The notes under the pieces are model-generated. The model was not told the DNA's origin and did no database searches. It was given only the letters and a program-made list of their open reading frames with translations. A stretch of 64,000 nucleotides of DNA from Bordetella genomosp. 5 (GTDB taxonomy: Bacteria > Pseudomonadota > Gammaproteobacteria > Burkholderiales > Burkholderiaceae_B): positions 62,001-126,000 of the forward strand of contig NZ_NEVN01000008.1 in NCBI RefSeq assembly GCF_002261475.1, written 5' to 3'. A program made the position numbers and the translations under genes. This document shows positions 24,244 through 33,975 of this stretch, one piece after another; position 1 is the stretch's first letter, and each line of letters starts with the position of its first letter.

Positions 24244-25203
24244 ATGAACAGCCCCTTCCGCCCGGCCCCGGCCGCCCCCGACATCACCTCGATCACCCCG
24301 GAGCTGCTCGCCATGGTCGACGCCATCGCGCGCCACGGCAGCTTCGCCCGCGCGGCGCGCGAGCTGGGCAAGGTGCCCTCCGCCGTCACCTACGCGGTGC
24401 GCAAGCTCGAGGACGGCCTGGACGTGCTGCTGTTCGACCGCTCCGGGCACAAGGCGCGGCTCACCGAAGCCGGCCAGACCTTGCTCGACGATGGCCGCGT
24501 GGTGCTGCAGTCGCTGGATGATCTGGCCTGCCGCGTCAAGCGCGTGGCCACCGGCTGGGAGGTAGAGCTGCGCATCGCCGTCAGCGCCGTGCTGCCGCTG
24601 GAGCCGCTCTACGACCTGATGCGGGAGTTTGAATCGGTGGCGAGCGCCACCACGCTGCGCTTCTCCACCGAGGTACTGAGCGGCAACTGGGATGCGCTCA
24701 TGTCCAACCGGGCCGACCTCGTGATCGGCGCCGACGCGGCCGCCGCGCCCGCGGGGGCCTATCGCAGCCAGCCCATGGGCGATACGCAGTTCGGCTTTTG
24801 CGTGGCTCCGCATCATCCGCTCGCCCGCCTGGACCGCCCGCTCACGCCGCAGGACATCGCCGCGCACTGCGTCATCGTGGTGGCCGACACCTCGCGCAAC
24901 CTGCCGCCGCGCACGCGGGGCGTGCTGCAGAACCAGGCCATGATCGTGATGCCCACCATGGAGGCCAAGATCGAAGCGCAGATGCGCGGCCTGGGCTGCG
25001 GCCACCTGCCGCTCACCCTGGCCGCCCCGTACATCACCCAGGGCAGACTCGTGGTGTGCCCCACGTCGGATGTGATCCCGCTCACCGAACACGTCGTGTA
25101 CGCGTGGCGCCCCGAAGCGGCCGGGCAGGCGCTCAAGTGGTGGCTGGAGCGCCTGCGCTCGCCGCGGCTGTGCGAGTCGCTGCTCGGCGTGCGCGCCGAC
25201 TAG
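24244..25203 (+). CDS. LysR family regulator divergent from pirin genes, YhaJ-like
   Basis: The 319-residue protein has a LysR helix-turn-helix at about residues 18-75 (LAMVDAIARHGSFARAARELG within it) and an effector domain to the end. The N-terminal style and the setting beside a pirin recall YhaJ, which controls the pirin YhaK and responds to quinol-like compounds in E. coli. Start: ATG 24244 is chosen because an in-frame ATG at 24223 lies within the palindrome; neither has a clear ribosome site. Likely function is control of the two pirins in response to an aromatic compound; the effector is inferred, not shown. Confidence 0.82.
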   Translation: MNSPFRPAPAAPDITSITPELLAMVDAIARHGSFARAARELGKVPSAVTYAVRKLEDGLDVLLFDRSGHKARLTEAGQTLLDDGRVVLQSLDDLACRVKRVATGWEVELRIAVSAVLPLEPLYDLMREFESVASATTLRFSTEVLSGNWDALMSNRADLVIGADAAAAPAGAYRSQPMGDTQFGFCVAPHHPLARLDRPLTPQDIAAHCVIVVADTSRNLPPRTRGVLQNQAMIVMPTMEAKIEAQMRGLGCGHLPLTLAAPYITQGRLVVCPTSDVIPLTEHVVYAWRPEAAGQALKWWLERLRSPRLCESLLGVRAD

Positions 25204-25247
25204 CCGCGGCCACGGCCGAAGCGCCCGGCGCCCGGCGCGCAATGAAA

Positions 25248-25269
25248 AACCGGCCCATGCGGGCCGGTT
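25248..25269 (-). terminator. Intrinsic terminator for the Bug gene (minus strand)
   Basis: AACCGGCCC (25248-25256), loop ATGC, GGGCCGGTT (25261-25269): a perfect 9-bp stem. Read on the minus strand it ends in a T run (five bases), suiting the leftward Bug gene. It also lies downstream of the converging LysR gene. Confidence 0.8.
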
Positions 25270-25288
25270 CGGGATGCCGGGAAGGCGG

Positions 25289-26284
25289 TCAGTCGACGCT
25301 TGCGCCCGACTCCTGCACGACCTTGGCCCAGCGCGGGATTTCCGAGGCCATCAGCTCGCGCAGCTGCTCGGGCGTGCCGCCCACGAGTTCCATTCCCATG
25401 GTCGTGCCCAGGCGCTCCTGCACGTCCGGCTCTTTCAGGATCGCGGCGATCTCCTTGGACAGGCGGTCGACGATGGGCTTGGGCGTGCCCTTCGGGGCGT
25501 ACACGGCCTGCCACGACGCCACCGAGAAGCCCGGCACGCCGGCCTCGGCCAGCGTGGGTGTGTCGGGCGACAGGGCGATGCGGTTGGGCGTGGTCACGGC
25601 GAGCAGCTTGAGCTTGCCCTGCTGCAGCAGCGGCAGCGCGGCCGTCATCTGGTCGAACATGAAGGTCACCGCGCCCGACGACACATCGATCATCGCGGGC
25701 GGCGTGCCCTTGTACGGCACGTGCGTGAGCGGCACGCCGATGGTGCGGGCGAACAGCTCGCCGGTCAGATGGGTGGAGGTGCCGGCGCCGGACGACGCGA
25801 AGGTGCGCTTGGTGGGGTCGCGCTTGAGCAGCGCGATCAGGTCCTGCACCGAGTTCACGTTGAGATTGGGATCGACGAGCAGCACGTTCGGCAGCGTGGC
25901 GACCAGCGACACGGGCTCGAAGTCCTTCACGGGATCGTACTTGAGGCTTTTGTACAGACTGGCGTTGATCGCGTGCGTGCTGATGGTGCCGCCGAACAGC
26001 GTGTAGCCGTCGGGCGGCGCCTTGGCCACGTAGGTCGCGCCGATGCCGCCGGCCGCGCCAGGCTTGTTCTCGACCACCACGCTCTGGCCCAGGCGCTCGC
26101 CCAGCTTCTGCGCGATCACACGGCCCACCACGTCGGTCGAGCCGCCCACGGTGAACGGCACGACATAGGAAATCGGCTTCTGGCTCGGCCAGTCGGCGGC
26201 CTGCGCCGCGCCGAAAGCCAGGGCGGCGCCGGCCGTCGCGACGGCCACGACGGCGCGCGCAACCGGGTTGCGTAAAGAGTTCAT
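25289..26284 (-). CDS. Bug family substrate-binding protein of the sugar-acid cluster
   Basis: A 331-residue periplasmic receptor with a signal peptide (about residues 1-30, ending FGAAQA before ADWPSQ). It shows the Bug ligand loops: ISYVVPFTVGGSTDVVGR and PDGYTLFGG, then DPVKDFEPVS. The ATG at 26284 follows GCAGGAGAC at good distance. It is the last gene of a leftward unit with an RraA-like protein and an IlvD/Edd-type dehydratase and probably binds the sugar acid (or its lactone) metabolised by them. No membrane subunits are encoded nearby. Confidence 0.9.
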   Translation of the reverse strand: MNSLRNPVARAVVAVATAGAALAFGAAQAADWPSQKPISYVVPFTVGGSTDVVGRVIAQKLGERLGQSVVVENKPGAAGGIGATYVAKAPPDGYTLFGGTISTHAINASLYKSLKYDPVKDFEPVSLVATLPNVLLVDPNLNVNSVQDLIALLKRDPTKRTFASSGAGTSTHLTGELFARTIGVPLTHVPYKGTPPAMIDVSSGAVTFMFDQMTAALPLLQQGKLKLLAVTTPNRIALSPDTPTLAEAGVPGFSVASWQAVYAPKGTPKPIVDRLSKEIAAILKEPDVQERLGTTMGMELVGGTPEQLRELMASEIPRWAKVVQESGASVD

Positions 26285-26419
26285 GCTTGTCTCCTGCCTT
26301 CTCGATGAGCCCGGCGCCCGCGATGGGACGCCGGACGAGCTGGACGCGGCGGGCTTATGTCTGCCCGCCTGCCTCCGATGACGCCGGCGCACTGCCGCCC
26401 GCGTATATGAAGCCTCGCG

Positions 26420-27139
26420 CTAGCGGCCCTTCTGCTGGCGCCAGGCGGCGAAACGCTCGCGCGTGCCCGGTTCGGTGGGCGGGTACAGGCCCAGGATGGA
26501 CGCGCCGCCCTGCACTTCTTCCGTCACGAAGTCTTCGAAGGCGGTCATTTCGACGGCTTCGGCCGCGATCTCGTCGGCCAGATGCGCGGGAATCACGACC
26601 ACGCCTTCGCGGTCGCCCACCATCACATCGCCCGGAAACACCGCCACGTCGCCGCAACCGATCGGCACGTTGATGTCGAGCGCCTGATGCAGCGTGAGAT
26701 TGGTCGGGGCCGAGGGACGCTGATGATAGGCCGCGATGCCGAGCTCGGCGATCTCGGGCGAATCGCGGAAGCCACCGTCGGTGATCACGCCGACGACGCC
26801 ACGCTTCATCAGGCGGGTGACGAGAATCGAGCCCGCGGAAGCCGCGCGCGCATCCTTGCGGCTGTCGATCACCATGACCGCGCCCTCGGGGCAGGTCTCG
26901 ACGGCGAGGCGTTGCGGATGGCTGCGGTCTTCGAACACCTTGATCGAGTTCAGATCTTCGCGCGCCGGGATGTAGCGCAGCGTGAAGGCCTCGCCCACCA
27001 TATTGGGCTGGTTCGGATTGAGCGGATGCACGTCCTGGATGAACTGGTTGCGCAGACCGCGCTTGAAGAGCGCGGTGCACAGCGTGGCGGTGCTCACGCC
27101 CAAGAGGCGCTTGCGGGTATCGGGGTTGAGCTTGGACAA
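26420..27139 (-). CDS. RraA-like protein, probable pyruvate-releasing aldolase for 2-keto-3-deoxy sugar acids
   Basis: The 239-residue protein is in the RraA/HMG aldolase superfamily, which includes class II aldolases cleaving 4-hydroxy-2-oxo acids to pyruvate. GVITDGGFRDSPEI places Arg125 and Asp126 where the HMG aldolases have their pyruvate-binding Arg and metal-ligand Asp; upstream is GSILVTRL and downstream GDVAVFPGDVMVGDREGVVV. It is longer than true RraA (about 160), having an extra N-terminal part. It starts with TTG at 27139 behind a GGAG. Between a dehydratase and a Bug gene, it most likely splits the 2-keto-3-deoxy acid made by the dehydratase. A role in RNase E control is unlikely. 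Confidence 0.78.
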   Translation of the reverse strand: MSKLNPDTRKRLLGVSTATLCTALFKRGLRNQFIQDVHPLNPNQPNMVGEAFTLRYIPAREDLNSIKVFEDRSHPQRLAVETCPEGAVMVIDSRKDARAASAGSILVTRLMKRGVVGVITDGGFRDSPEIAELGIAAYHQRPSAPTNLTLHQALDINVPIGCGDVAVFPGDVMVGDREGVVVIPAHLADEIAAEAVEMTAFEDFVTEEVQGGASILGLYPPTEPGTRERFAAWRQQKGR

Positions 27140-27254
27140 GGCGAATCTCCGGTGAAAGGGGGCGATGCGAGGCGCGACGCGCCGAGGTGCGGCTGGCGGT
27201 GCGGGGCGCGAGATGCGTCGCGGGGGCCGGGCCGAGGCGCCAGCCCCGCGGGGA

Positions 27255-28985
27255 TCAGAAGATGTCGGGTTCCGGCACGGGCGCGCCGAAATCGGTTTCG
27301 AGAAAATCGAAGTCGCAGCCGTCGTTGGCTTGCAGAATGTGTTGCGAGTACATCCAGCCATAGCCCCGCTCGTAGCGCTTGGGCGGCGGCGTCCAGGCGG
27401 CGCGGCGGGCGGCGAGCTCTTCGTCGCTCACGTTCACGTGGATGGTGCGGGCGGGCACGTCGACCGTGATCAGGTCGCCGGTGCGCACCAGCGCCAGCGG
27501 ACCGCCGATATAGGCTTCGGGCGATGCGTGCAGAATGCAGGCGCCGTAGCTGGTGCCGCTCATGCGTGCATCCGACAGACGCAGCATGTCGCGCACGCCC
27601 TGCTTCACGAGCTTGGTCGGGATCGGCAGCATGCCCCACTCCGGCATGCCCGGGCCACCCTGCGGCCCCGCATTGCGCAGAATCATGATGTGGTCGGCGG
27701 TGACGTCGAGGTTCTCGTCGTCGACCGCGGCCTTCATGCTGGGATAGTCGTCGAACACCAGCGCGGGCCCGGTGTGCTGCAGGAACTGCGGCGCGCAGGC
27801 GCTCGGCTTGATGACGCAGCCGTCGGGCGCGATGTTGCCACGCAGGACCGCGAGCGCGCCCTCGTCGTAGATGGCATTGTCCAGCGGCCGGATCACGTCG
27901 TCGTTGTAGACCTGCGCGCCGGCGATGTTTTCGCCGATCGACTTGCCGGTCACGGTGAGCGGGCTGCGATCGAGATGCTCGCCCAGACGCTCCATCAGCG
28001 CCGTCAGACCGCCGGCGTAATAGAAGTCTTCCATCAGGTAGGTGTCGCCACTGGGCCGGATGTTGGCGATCACCGGCACCTTGCGGCTGGCCGCGTCGAA
28101 GTCGTCGAGCGTGACCTGGCAGCCGGCACGGCGCGACATGGCGACCAGGTGCACGATGGCATTGGTGGAGCAACCCATCGCCATGGCCACGTTGATGGCG
28201 TTCTTGAACGAGGCGGTGGTGAGGATCTTCTGCGGCGTGAGGTCTTCCCAGACCATCTCCACGGCGCGGCGACCGCACTCGGCCGACATGCGCATGTGGT
28301 TCACGTCGGCCGCCGGAATCGACGAGGCGCCCGGCAGCGTCATGCCGATGGCCTCGGCGATGGCGGTCATGGTGCTGGCGGTGCCCATGGTCATGCAGGT
28401 GCCGTAGCTGCGGGCGATGCCGCCCTCGACTTCGGTCCATTCGGCCTTGCTGATGTTGCCGGCGCGGCGCTCGTCCCAGAGCTTCCAGGCATCCGAACCG
28501 GAACCGAGAATCTTGCCCTTCCAGTTGCCACGCAGCATCGGGCCGGCGGGCACGTAGACGCAGGGGAGATTGGCGCTGATGGCGCCCATGATGAGCCCGG
28601 GGGTGGTCTTGTCGCAGCCGCCCATGAGCACTGCGCCATCGACCGGATGGCTGCGCAGCAGCTCCTCGGTTTCCATGGCGAGGAAGTTGCGATAGAGCAT
28701 CGTGGTGGGTTTGACGAACGACTCGGACACCGAGATCGCCGGAAGCTCCACCGGGAATCCGCCCGCCTGGAACACGCCGCGCTTCACGTCGTCGACGCGC
28801 TGCTTGAAGTGGCTGTGACAGGGGTTCAGATCGGACCAGGTGTTGATGATCGCGATCATCGGCCGGTCGACCCAGTCTTCGGGCGCATAACCCATCTGCA
28901 TCATGCGTGAACGATGACCAAACGAACGCAGGTCGTCCTTGGCCATCCAGCGCGCGCTGCGCAGGCTCTCGTAACTCCGCTTCAT
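27255..28985 (-). CDS. IlvD/Edd family sugar-acid dehydratase, probably L-arabinonate or similar
   Basis: Removes water from an aldonic acid to give a 2-keto-3-deoxy acid using an iron-sulfur cluster. The 576-residue protein has the three cluster cysteines expected: NPCHSHF near residue 57, GGCDKT near 125 and SACAP (near 390), and ends in the IlvD-type C-terminus (LRLSDARMSGTSYGACI). The length matches the sugar-acid branch (about 575-595), shorter than DHAD (about 610). It resembles L-arabinonate dehydratases in style, but substrate cannot be read from sequence. The ATG at 28985 follows GGAG. It heads the leftward unit and faces a GntR regulator across a 207-base region. Confidence 0.82.
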   Translation of the reverse strand: MKRSYESLRSARWMAKDDLRSFGHRSRMMQMGYAPEDWVDRPMIAIINTWSDLNPCHSHFKQRVDDVKRGVFQAGGFPVELPAISVSESFVKPTTMLYRNFLAMETEELLRSHPVDGAVLMGGCDKTTPGLIMGAISANLPCVYVPAGPMLRGNWKGKILGSGSDAWKLWDERRAGNISKAEWTEVEGGIARSYGTCMTMGTASTMTAIAEAIGMTLPGASSIPAADVNHMRMSAECGRRAVEMVWEDLTPQKILTTASFKNAINVAMAMGCSTNAIVHLVAMSRRAGCQVTLDDFDAASRKVPVIANIRPSGDTYLMEDFYYAGGLTALMERLGEHLDRSPLTVTGKSIGENIAGAQVYNDDVIRPLDNAIYDEGALAVLRGNIAPDGCVIKPSACAPQFLQHTGPALVFDDYPSMKAAVDDENLDVTADHIMILRNAGPQGGPGMPEWGMLPIPTKLVKQGVRDMLRLSDARMSGTSYGACILHASPEAYIGGPLALVRTGDLITVDVPARTIHVNVSDEELAARRAAWTPPPKRYERGYGWMYSQHILQANDGCDFDFLETDFGAPVPEPDIF

Positions 28986-29054
28986 TGCTGTCTCCATGGT
29001 GCCGGGTGCGCCGGTCTGTTCCGGGATTGCACCGGCTATGCAGAAGATTGAAAC

Positions 29055-29068
29055 ACTAATATATTAGT
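29055..29068. promoter_or_regulatory. GntR operator candidate, perfect palindrome
   Basis: ACTAATATATTAGT is a perfect 14-base palindrome in the region between the dehydratase gene and the divergent GntR gene, 70 bases before the dehydratase start. FadR-type regulators bind short AT-rich palindromes of this kind, so it is the natural operator for control of both directions. Confidence 0.7.
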
Positions 29069-29192
29069 ATGTCAACGAAGCGCCGACCGGTAAAATCCCT
29101 AGGCCGGCGCGCTTCCGCGGCCCTTCTGGCGACACGCCGGAGGGTCGTGCAATACCTCGTGGCTCTATCCTGGCTACCGCACTTTTTCGCCC

Positions 29193-29894
29193 ATGAATCT
29201 CGCCGACGTCCTGCCCGTGCTCAACCTCGACCGCTCGCGCCATGCCGCGCCGCAGGTCTTCGAAAAGCTGCGCGACCTGATCGTGTCGCTGGAGCTCAAA
29301 CCGGGCACGGTGCTGGCCCGGCCGGAGCTCGCCGAGGCCTTCGGTCTGTCGCAGACGCCGATCCGCGACGCCCTCATGCGGCTGTCCGAGGCCGGCCTGG
29401 TCGACATCTTTCCGCAGCACACCACCGTGGTCAGCCGCATCGATGTGGCTGCCGCCCGCGAGGCGCATTTTCTGCGCCGTTCGCTCGAGCTCGAAATCGT
29501 CAACCTGCTGGCCCAGCGCGACGACCCGGCGCTGATCGCCCGCCTGCAACTGCACATCGACGCGCAGCAGGCCGCGCGCCGCGCCGACGACTACCCGCGT
29601 TTCATCGCCGCCGATCAGGCGTTTCACCGCGACATGCACGAGGCCGCCGGCGTGGCCGGCCTCTGGGACCTGGAACAGCGCTACAGCGGCCATGTCGACC
29701 GCCTGCGCCGCCTGCACCTGCCCGAAACGGGCAAGGCCGAGCGCATCCTCGACGACCATCAGCGCATCCTGGACCGCATCGCGGCGCACGATGCCACGGG
29801 CGCGCAGCAGGCGCTGCGCGAGCATCTGTCGGGCACGCTGAGCCAGGTCGAAGAGATCTGTCAGCGCTATCCGGATTACGTCAGGCTGGCGTAG
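29193..29894 (+). CDS. GntR family regulator, FadR/FCD subfamily
   Basis: A 233-residue regulator with a winged helix-turn-helix at about residues 20-85 (VFEKLRDLIVSLELKPGTVL, then LAEAFGLSQTPIRDALMRL) and an FCD effector domain from about 95. The FCD metal ligands are visible: AADQAFHRDMHE and a later DDHQRIL and REHL. It is transcribed away from the dehydratase gene with the palindrome in between, so it very likely represses the sugar-acid genes and is released by the sugar acid or its keto-deoxy product. Length and start (ATG) are normal for the family. Confidence 0.9.
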   Translation: MNLADVLPVLNLDRSRHAAPQVFEKLRDLIVSLELKPGTVLARPELAEAFGLSQTPIRDALMRLSEAGLVDIFPQHTTVVSRIDVAAAREAHFLRRSLELEIVNLLAQRDDPALIARLQLHIDAQQAARRADDYPRFIAADQAFHRDMHEAAGVAGLWDLEQRYSGHVDRLRRLHLPETGKAERILDDHQRILDRIAAHDATGAQQALREHLSGTLSQVEEICQRYPDYVRLA

Positions 29895-29907
29895 CGCGGC
29901 TCGCGGG

Positions 29908-29990
29908 TCCCGCATCGCGCATCCCGGATCGCGTACCGCGCATCACGGATCGCGCATCGCGGATGACGCACCGCGCATCGCGCGCGGCCG
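29908..29990. repeat. Degenerate short tandem repeat after the GntR gene
   Basis: The sequence repeats variants of GCGCATCGCGGATC and TCACGGATCGCGCATC. Copies are imperfect with unit length about 14-20. It sits between two converging genes and does not form a clear terminator. No coding content is seen. Confidence 0.6.
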
Positions 29991-30019
29991 GGCTTGCCGG
30001 ACACGCCCTGCCGCCCCGC

Positions 30020-31072
30020 CTAGCGCTTGTAGGCCGGCGCCGGCAACGCCACGGGCTTCGGATTCAGCGCCACCCAGGCCACCGCCAGTTCGCAGAGCCG
30101 GAACGTATCGCCGTCCTTGCGCTTGACCTCGGCAACGAGGGTGGCCGCCTCGTCGCGCTGCGCCGCCGGCAGCGCCGCGCCCGAGCCCAGATGCACGAGC
30201 AGCGCATCCGCCATGGCGCGGAAATCCGCGCCCCAGTTCGCCCCGCCGTTGCCGTAAAGCTCGCGATGGATCTTGCCCGTGACGCGGATCACCTCGCCCT
30301 GCACCGTGGCCGCGGCACCGCTCGAGGGCACCAGCAACTCCCACAGTTCCTGATGCTGGTCTTCCCACGTGCCCGCGCGCGCGACGATCGGCGTCTTGCC
30401 GTCGTGCAACACCCGGCGCGGCACCGGCGGCACGTCGAACAGCGCGTAGAGCCGATCCAGCGCCGCGCTGGTTTCCGCCACCGAATCGGGATCGAAATTG
30501 GCGCGATGAAACTCGAAGTTTTCGCCGAGCCGGGTCACGAAATCCGTCATGCGCGGCGTGCGGGCGGCGCCGGCGTCGAGCAGCACGCAGGCCACCTCGG
30601 CCATGCCGCACAACTGCGTATTGCTGCAACGCTGCAGCGCATACTCGAGCGGCGTGAGCCGTTGCGCATTCAGCGCGTCGACCCTGGCGCCCCGCGCCAG
30701 CAGCAGCCGGGCAGTGGCCGCGTTACCCACGCCCGCGGCCTCCTGGAGCGGCGTGCCGCGCGCCCCCTCGCCCGCATTCACGTCCGCGCCCAGATCCAGC
30801 AGCACCTCGATCCTGCCCTCCCAATGGCCGGCCCGCGCATGCAGCGGCGTCTCGCCGTAACTGTCGACCGCGCCGATGTCGGCGCCCTGCTCCACCAGCC
30901 AGCGCACCAGCGCATCCGGAAAGTCGTTGAACGCCAGCGCCGTCTGCTTGCTGTAGCCACCGCGCGCATCGAGCGCGCAGGTCTCGAATACCGCTTTGAG
31001 CGCCTCGTGGTCGCCCGCCTCGAGCAGTTCGTCGAAATTCTTGGGCAGCAGTTTCTTCTTCGCCTTGGCCAT
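30020..31072 (-). CDS. Ankyrin-repeat protein with unknown C-terminal domain
   Basis: The 350-residue protein starts with a basic N-terminus (MAKAKKKLLPKNFDELL) followed by ankyrin repeats between residues about 45 and 165: QTALAFNDFPDALVRWLVEQGADIG, ETPLHARAGHWEGRIEVLLDLGADVN, GTPLQEAAGVGNAATARLLLARGARVD and RLTPLEYAL with a Cys-containing insert. Residues about 170-350 have no domain I recognise (it contains LWELLVPSSGAA and a later helical part). No signal peptide or membrane segment. It is probably a cytoplasmic protein-binding module; partner unknown. It stands alone between converging and same-strand genes. Confidence 0.75.
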   Translation of the reverse strand: MAKAKKKLLPKNFDELLEAGDHEALKAVFETCALDARGGYSKQTALAFNDFPDALVRWLVEQGADIGAVDSYGETPLHARAGHWEGRIEVLLDLGADVNAGEGARGTPLQEAAGVGNAATARLLLARGARVDALNAQRLTPLEYALQRCSNTQLCGMAEVACVLLDAGAARTPRMTDFVTRLGENFEFHRANFDPDSVAETSAALDRLYALFDVPPVPRRVLHDGKTPIVARAGTWEDQHQELWELLVPSSGAAATVQGEVIRVTGKIHRELYGNGGANWGADFRAMADALLVHLGSGAALPAAQRDEAATLVAEVKRKDGDTFRLCELAVAWVALNPKPVALPAPAYKR

Positions 31073-31202
31073 GCGCGTGGATCTCCAGACTGGCGCCGGC
31101 ATCGCGCCGGCTCGGGGCCAGAGCGTAAACCGCGACGCACGCGCATCGTTGTCAGTTTGAAACGGCGTGTGAGCGGCTGGATCGGGTGCGCATCCAAGAA
31201 AA

Positions 31203-31231
31203 ATCCCCCCAACGCCCGGCGCTGGGGGGAT
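31203..31231 (-). terminator. Terminator at the end of glnG
   Basis: ATCCCCCCA (31203-31211) and TGGGGGGAT (31223-31231) form a 9-bp stem with an 11-base loop. Read on the minus strand the hairpin is followed by five T, so it ends the leftward glnA-glnL-glnG transcript. Confidence 0.8.
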
Positions 31232-31286
31232 CGTTCCGGGCGGCGCTTTGCGCTCTCCCCTTTCCCCTTGGGTTGGCTGCCTTGAT

Positions 31287-32821
<1,535 letters not shown>

Positions 32822-32825
<4 letters not shown>

Positions 32826-33886
32826 AATGAAGACTCCATCGGAAGGACCAGACGGAACTCGGTATGCCGGGGACGGGATTCGAATTCGATGATGCCTCCG
32901 TGCTGTTGCACGAAATCCTGGGACAGGCTCAGACCCAGGCCGGTGCCGCCGGCACGGGCGGTCACCAGGGGATGAAAGATGCGGTCGCGGATGTGCTCGG
33001 GCACACCGGGACCGTTGTCGATGATGGACAGCACGAGGGCGAGGCGGTGGTGGCGATGCGCCAGCATCACCTGCCGCGCCACGCGGGTGCGCAGCACGAT
33101 CTGTCCGGGCGGCACGTCGCTGCCTTTTTGCAGATTGAGCTCCTGCGCGGCATTGCGCGCCACGTTGAGCACGGCCTGCATCAGGCGCGCGGCATCGCCC
33201 GGGATGTCCGGGACCGACGCGTCGTAGTCGCGCACGAGCGTCACGCTGTCGCGGAACTCGGCCTGGATCAGCGCGCAGACGCGCTCGCAGATCTCGTGGA
33301 TATTGACCGGCCGCGTATTGAGCGGCACACGTTGCGGGCCGCTGAGGCGGTCCACCAGCGCCTGCAGGCGGTCGGCTTCGGAAATGATGACCTGCGTGTA
33401 TTCGGCCAGCTCGGCGCTCGGCAGCTCGGCCTCGAGCAATTGCGCGGCGCCACGCAGCCCACCCAGGGGATTCTTGACCTCGTGCGCCAGATTGCGCAGC
33501 AGCTCGCGGTGCGACTCGATTTCGTCGACCAGGCGATGATTGCGGTCGGCCAGCACACGCTGCTCGATCTCGCGGGTTTCAATCAGGACGGGCCAGGTCT
33601 GGCCGGTCAGCGCCACGGTGGTGACCGTGACTTCCGCGGACTCGGAGCCGCGGCGGAAAGACGACAACTGGCGCACGTCGGCAAACTTGCCGGCCACCGC
33701 GCCATCGATGGACGTCTGCAGATCTTCGGGATGGTCGAACAGCGTGGCGGCCGAAGCGCCGCGCAACTGCTTGCGGGAGCGGCCGAAGAGGTCTTCGGAA
33801 GCCGCATTGGCGTATTCGATGTGGCCGCGCTCGTTCAGCAGAAAAACGGACGTGGCGAGAAAATCAAAAGCATCTACGTTCATCAT
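32822..33886 (-). CDS. glnL: Nitrogen regulation sensor kinase NtrB
   Basis: Soluble histidine kinase that phosphorylates NtrC and whose activity is set by the PII protein. The 354-residue protein has an N-terminal PAS domain (about 5-110, SVFLLNERGHIEYANAASEDLFG), the H-box with His135 in LRNLAHEVKNPLGG, and an ATPase domain with the N box (NVARNAAQEL), G1 (DNGPGV) and G2 (GGTGLGLSLSQ). It follows glnA after an 89-base gap holding two hairpins and overlaps glnG by 4 bases, so kinase and regulator are made together. Confidence 0.95.
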
Positions 33887-33910
33887 TCGGGGCTCCGGGG
33901 CGGGTCAGTC

Positions 33911-33958
33911 GGCGGGCCAGCTACCGCTTGGCCCGCCCCTGGAAGGGGCCTAGGCCCC
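33911..33958 (-). terminator. Two hairpins between glnA and glnL
   Basis: GGCGGGCCA (33911-33919) pairs with TGGCCCGCC (33929-33937), and GGGGCC (33945-33950) pairs with GGCCCC (33953-33958). Neither is followed by a T run on the minus strand. They could be a partial terminator or a 3'-end stabiliser that lets glnA be made in larger amount than glnLG, as known from enteric bacteria. Confidence 0.6.
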
Positions 33959-33975
33959 CATCAAGCCGCGGAAGA

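Noticed and set aside
26420-27139. RNase E inhibitor RraA
   Set aside because: The protein is longer, keeps the aldolase Arg-Asp pair and sits in a sugar-acid cluster.
27165-28910. Long plus-strand open frame across the dehydratase
   Set aside because: Antisense to a gene with all three cluster cysteines.
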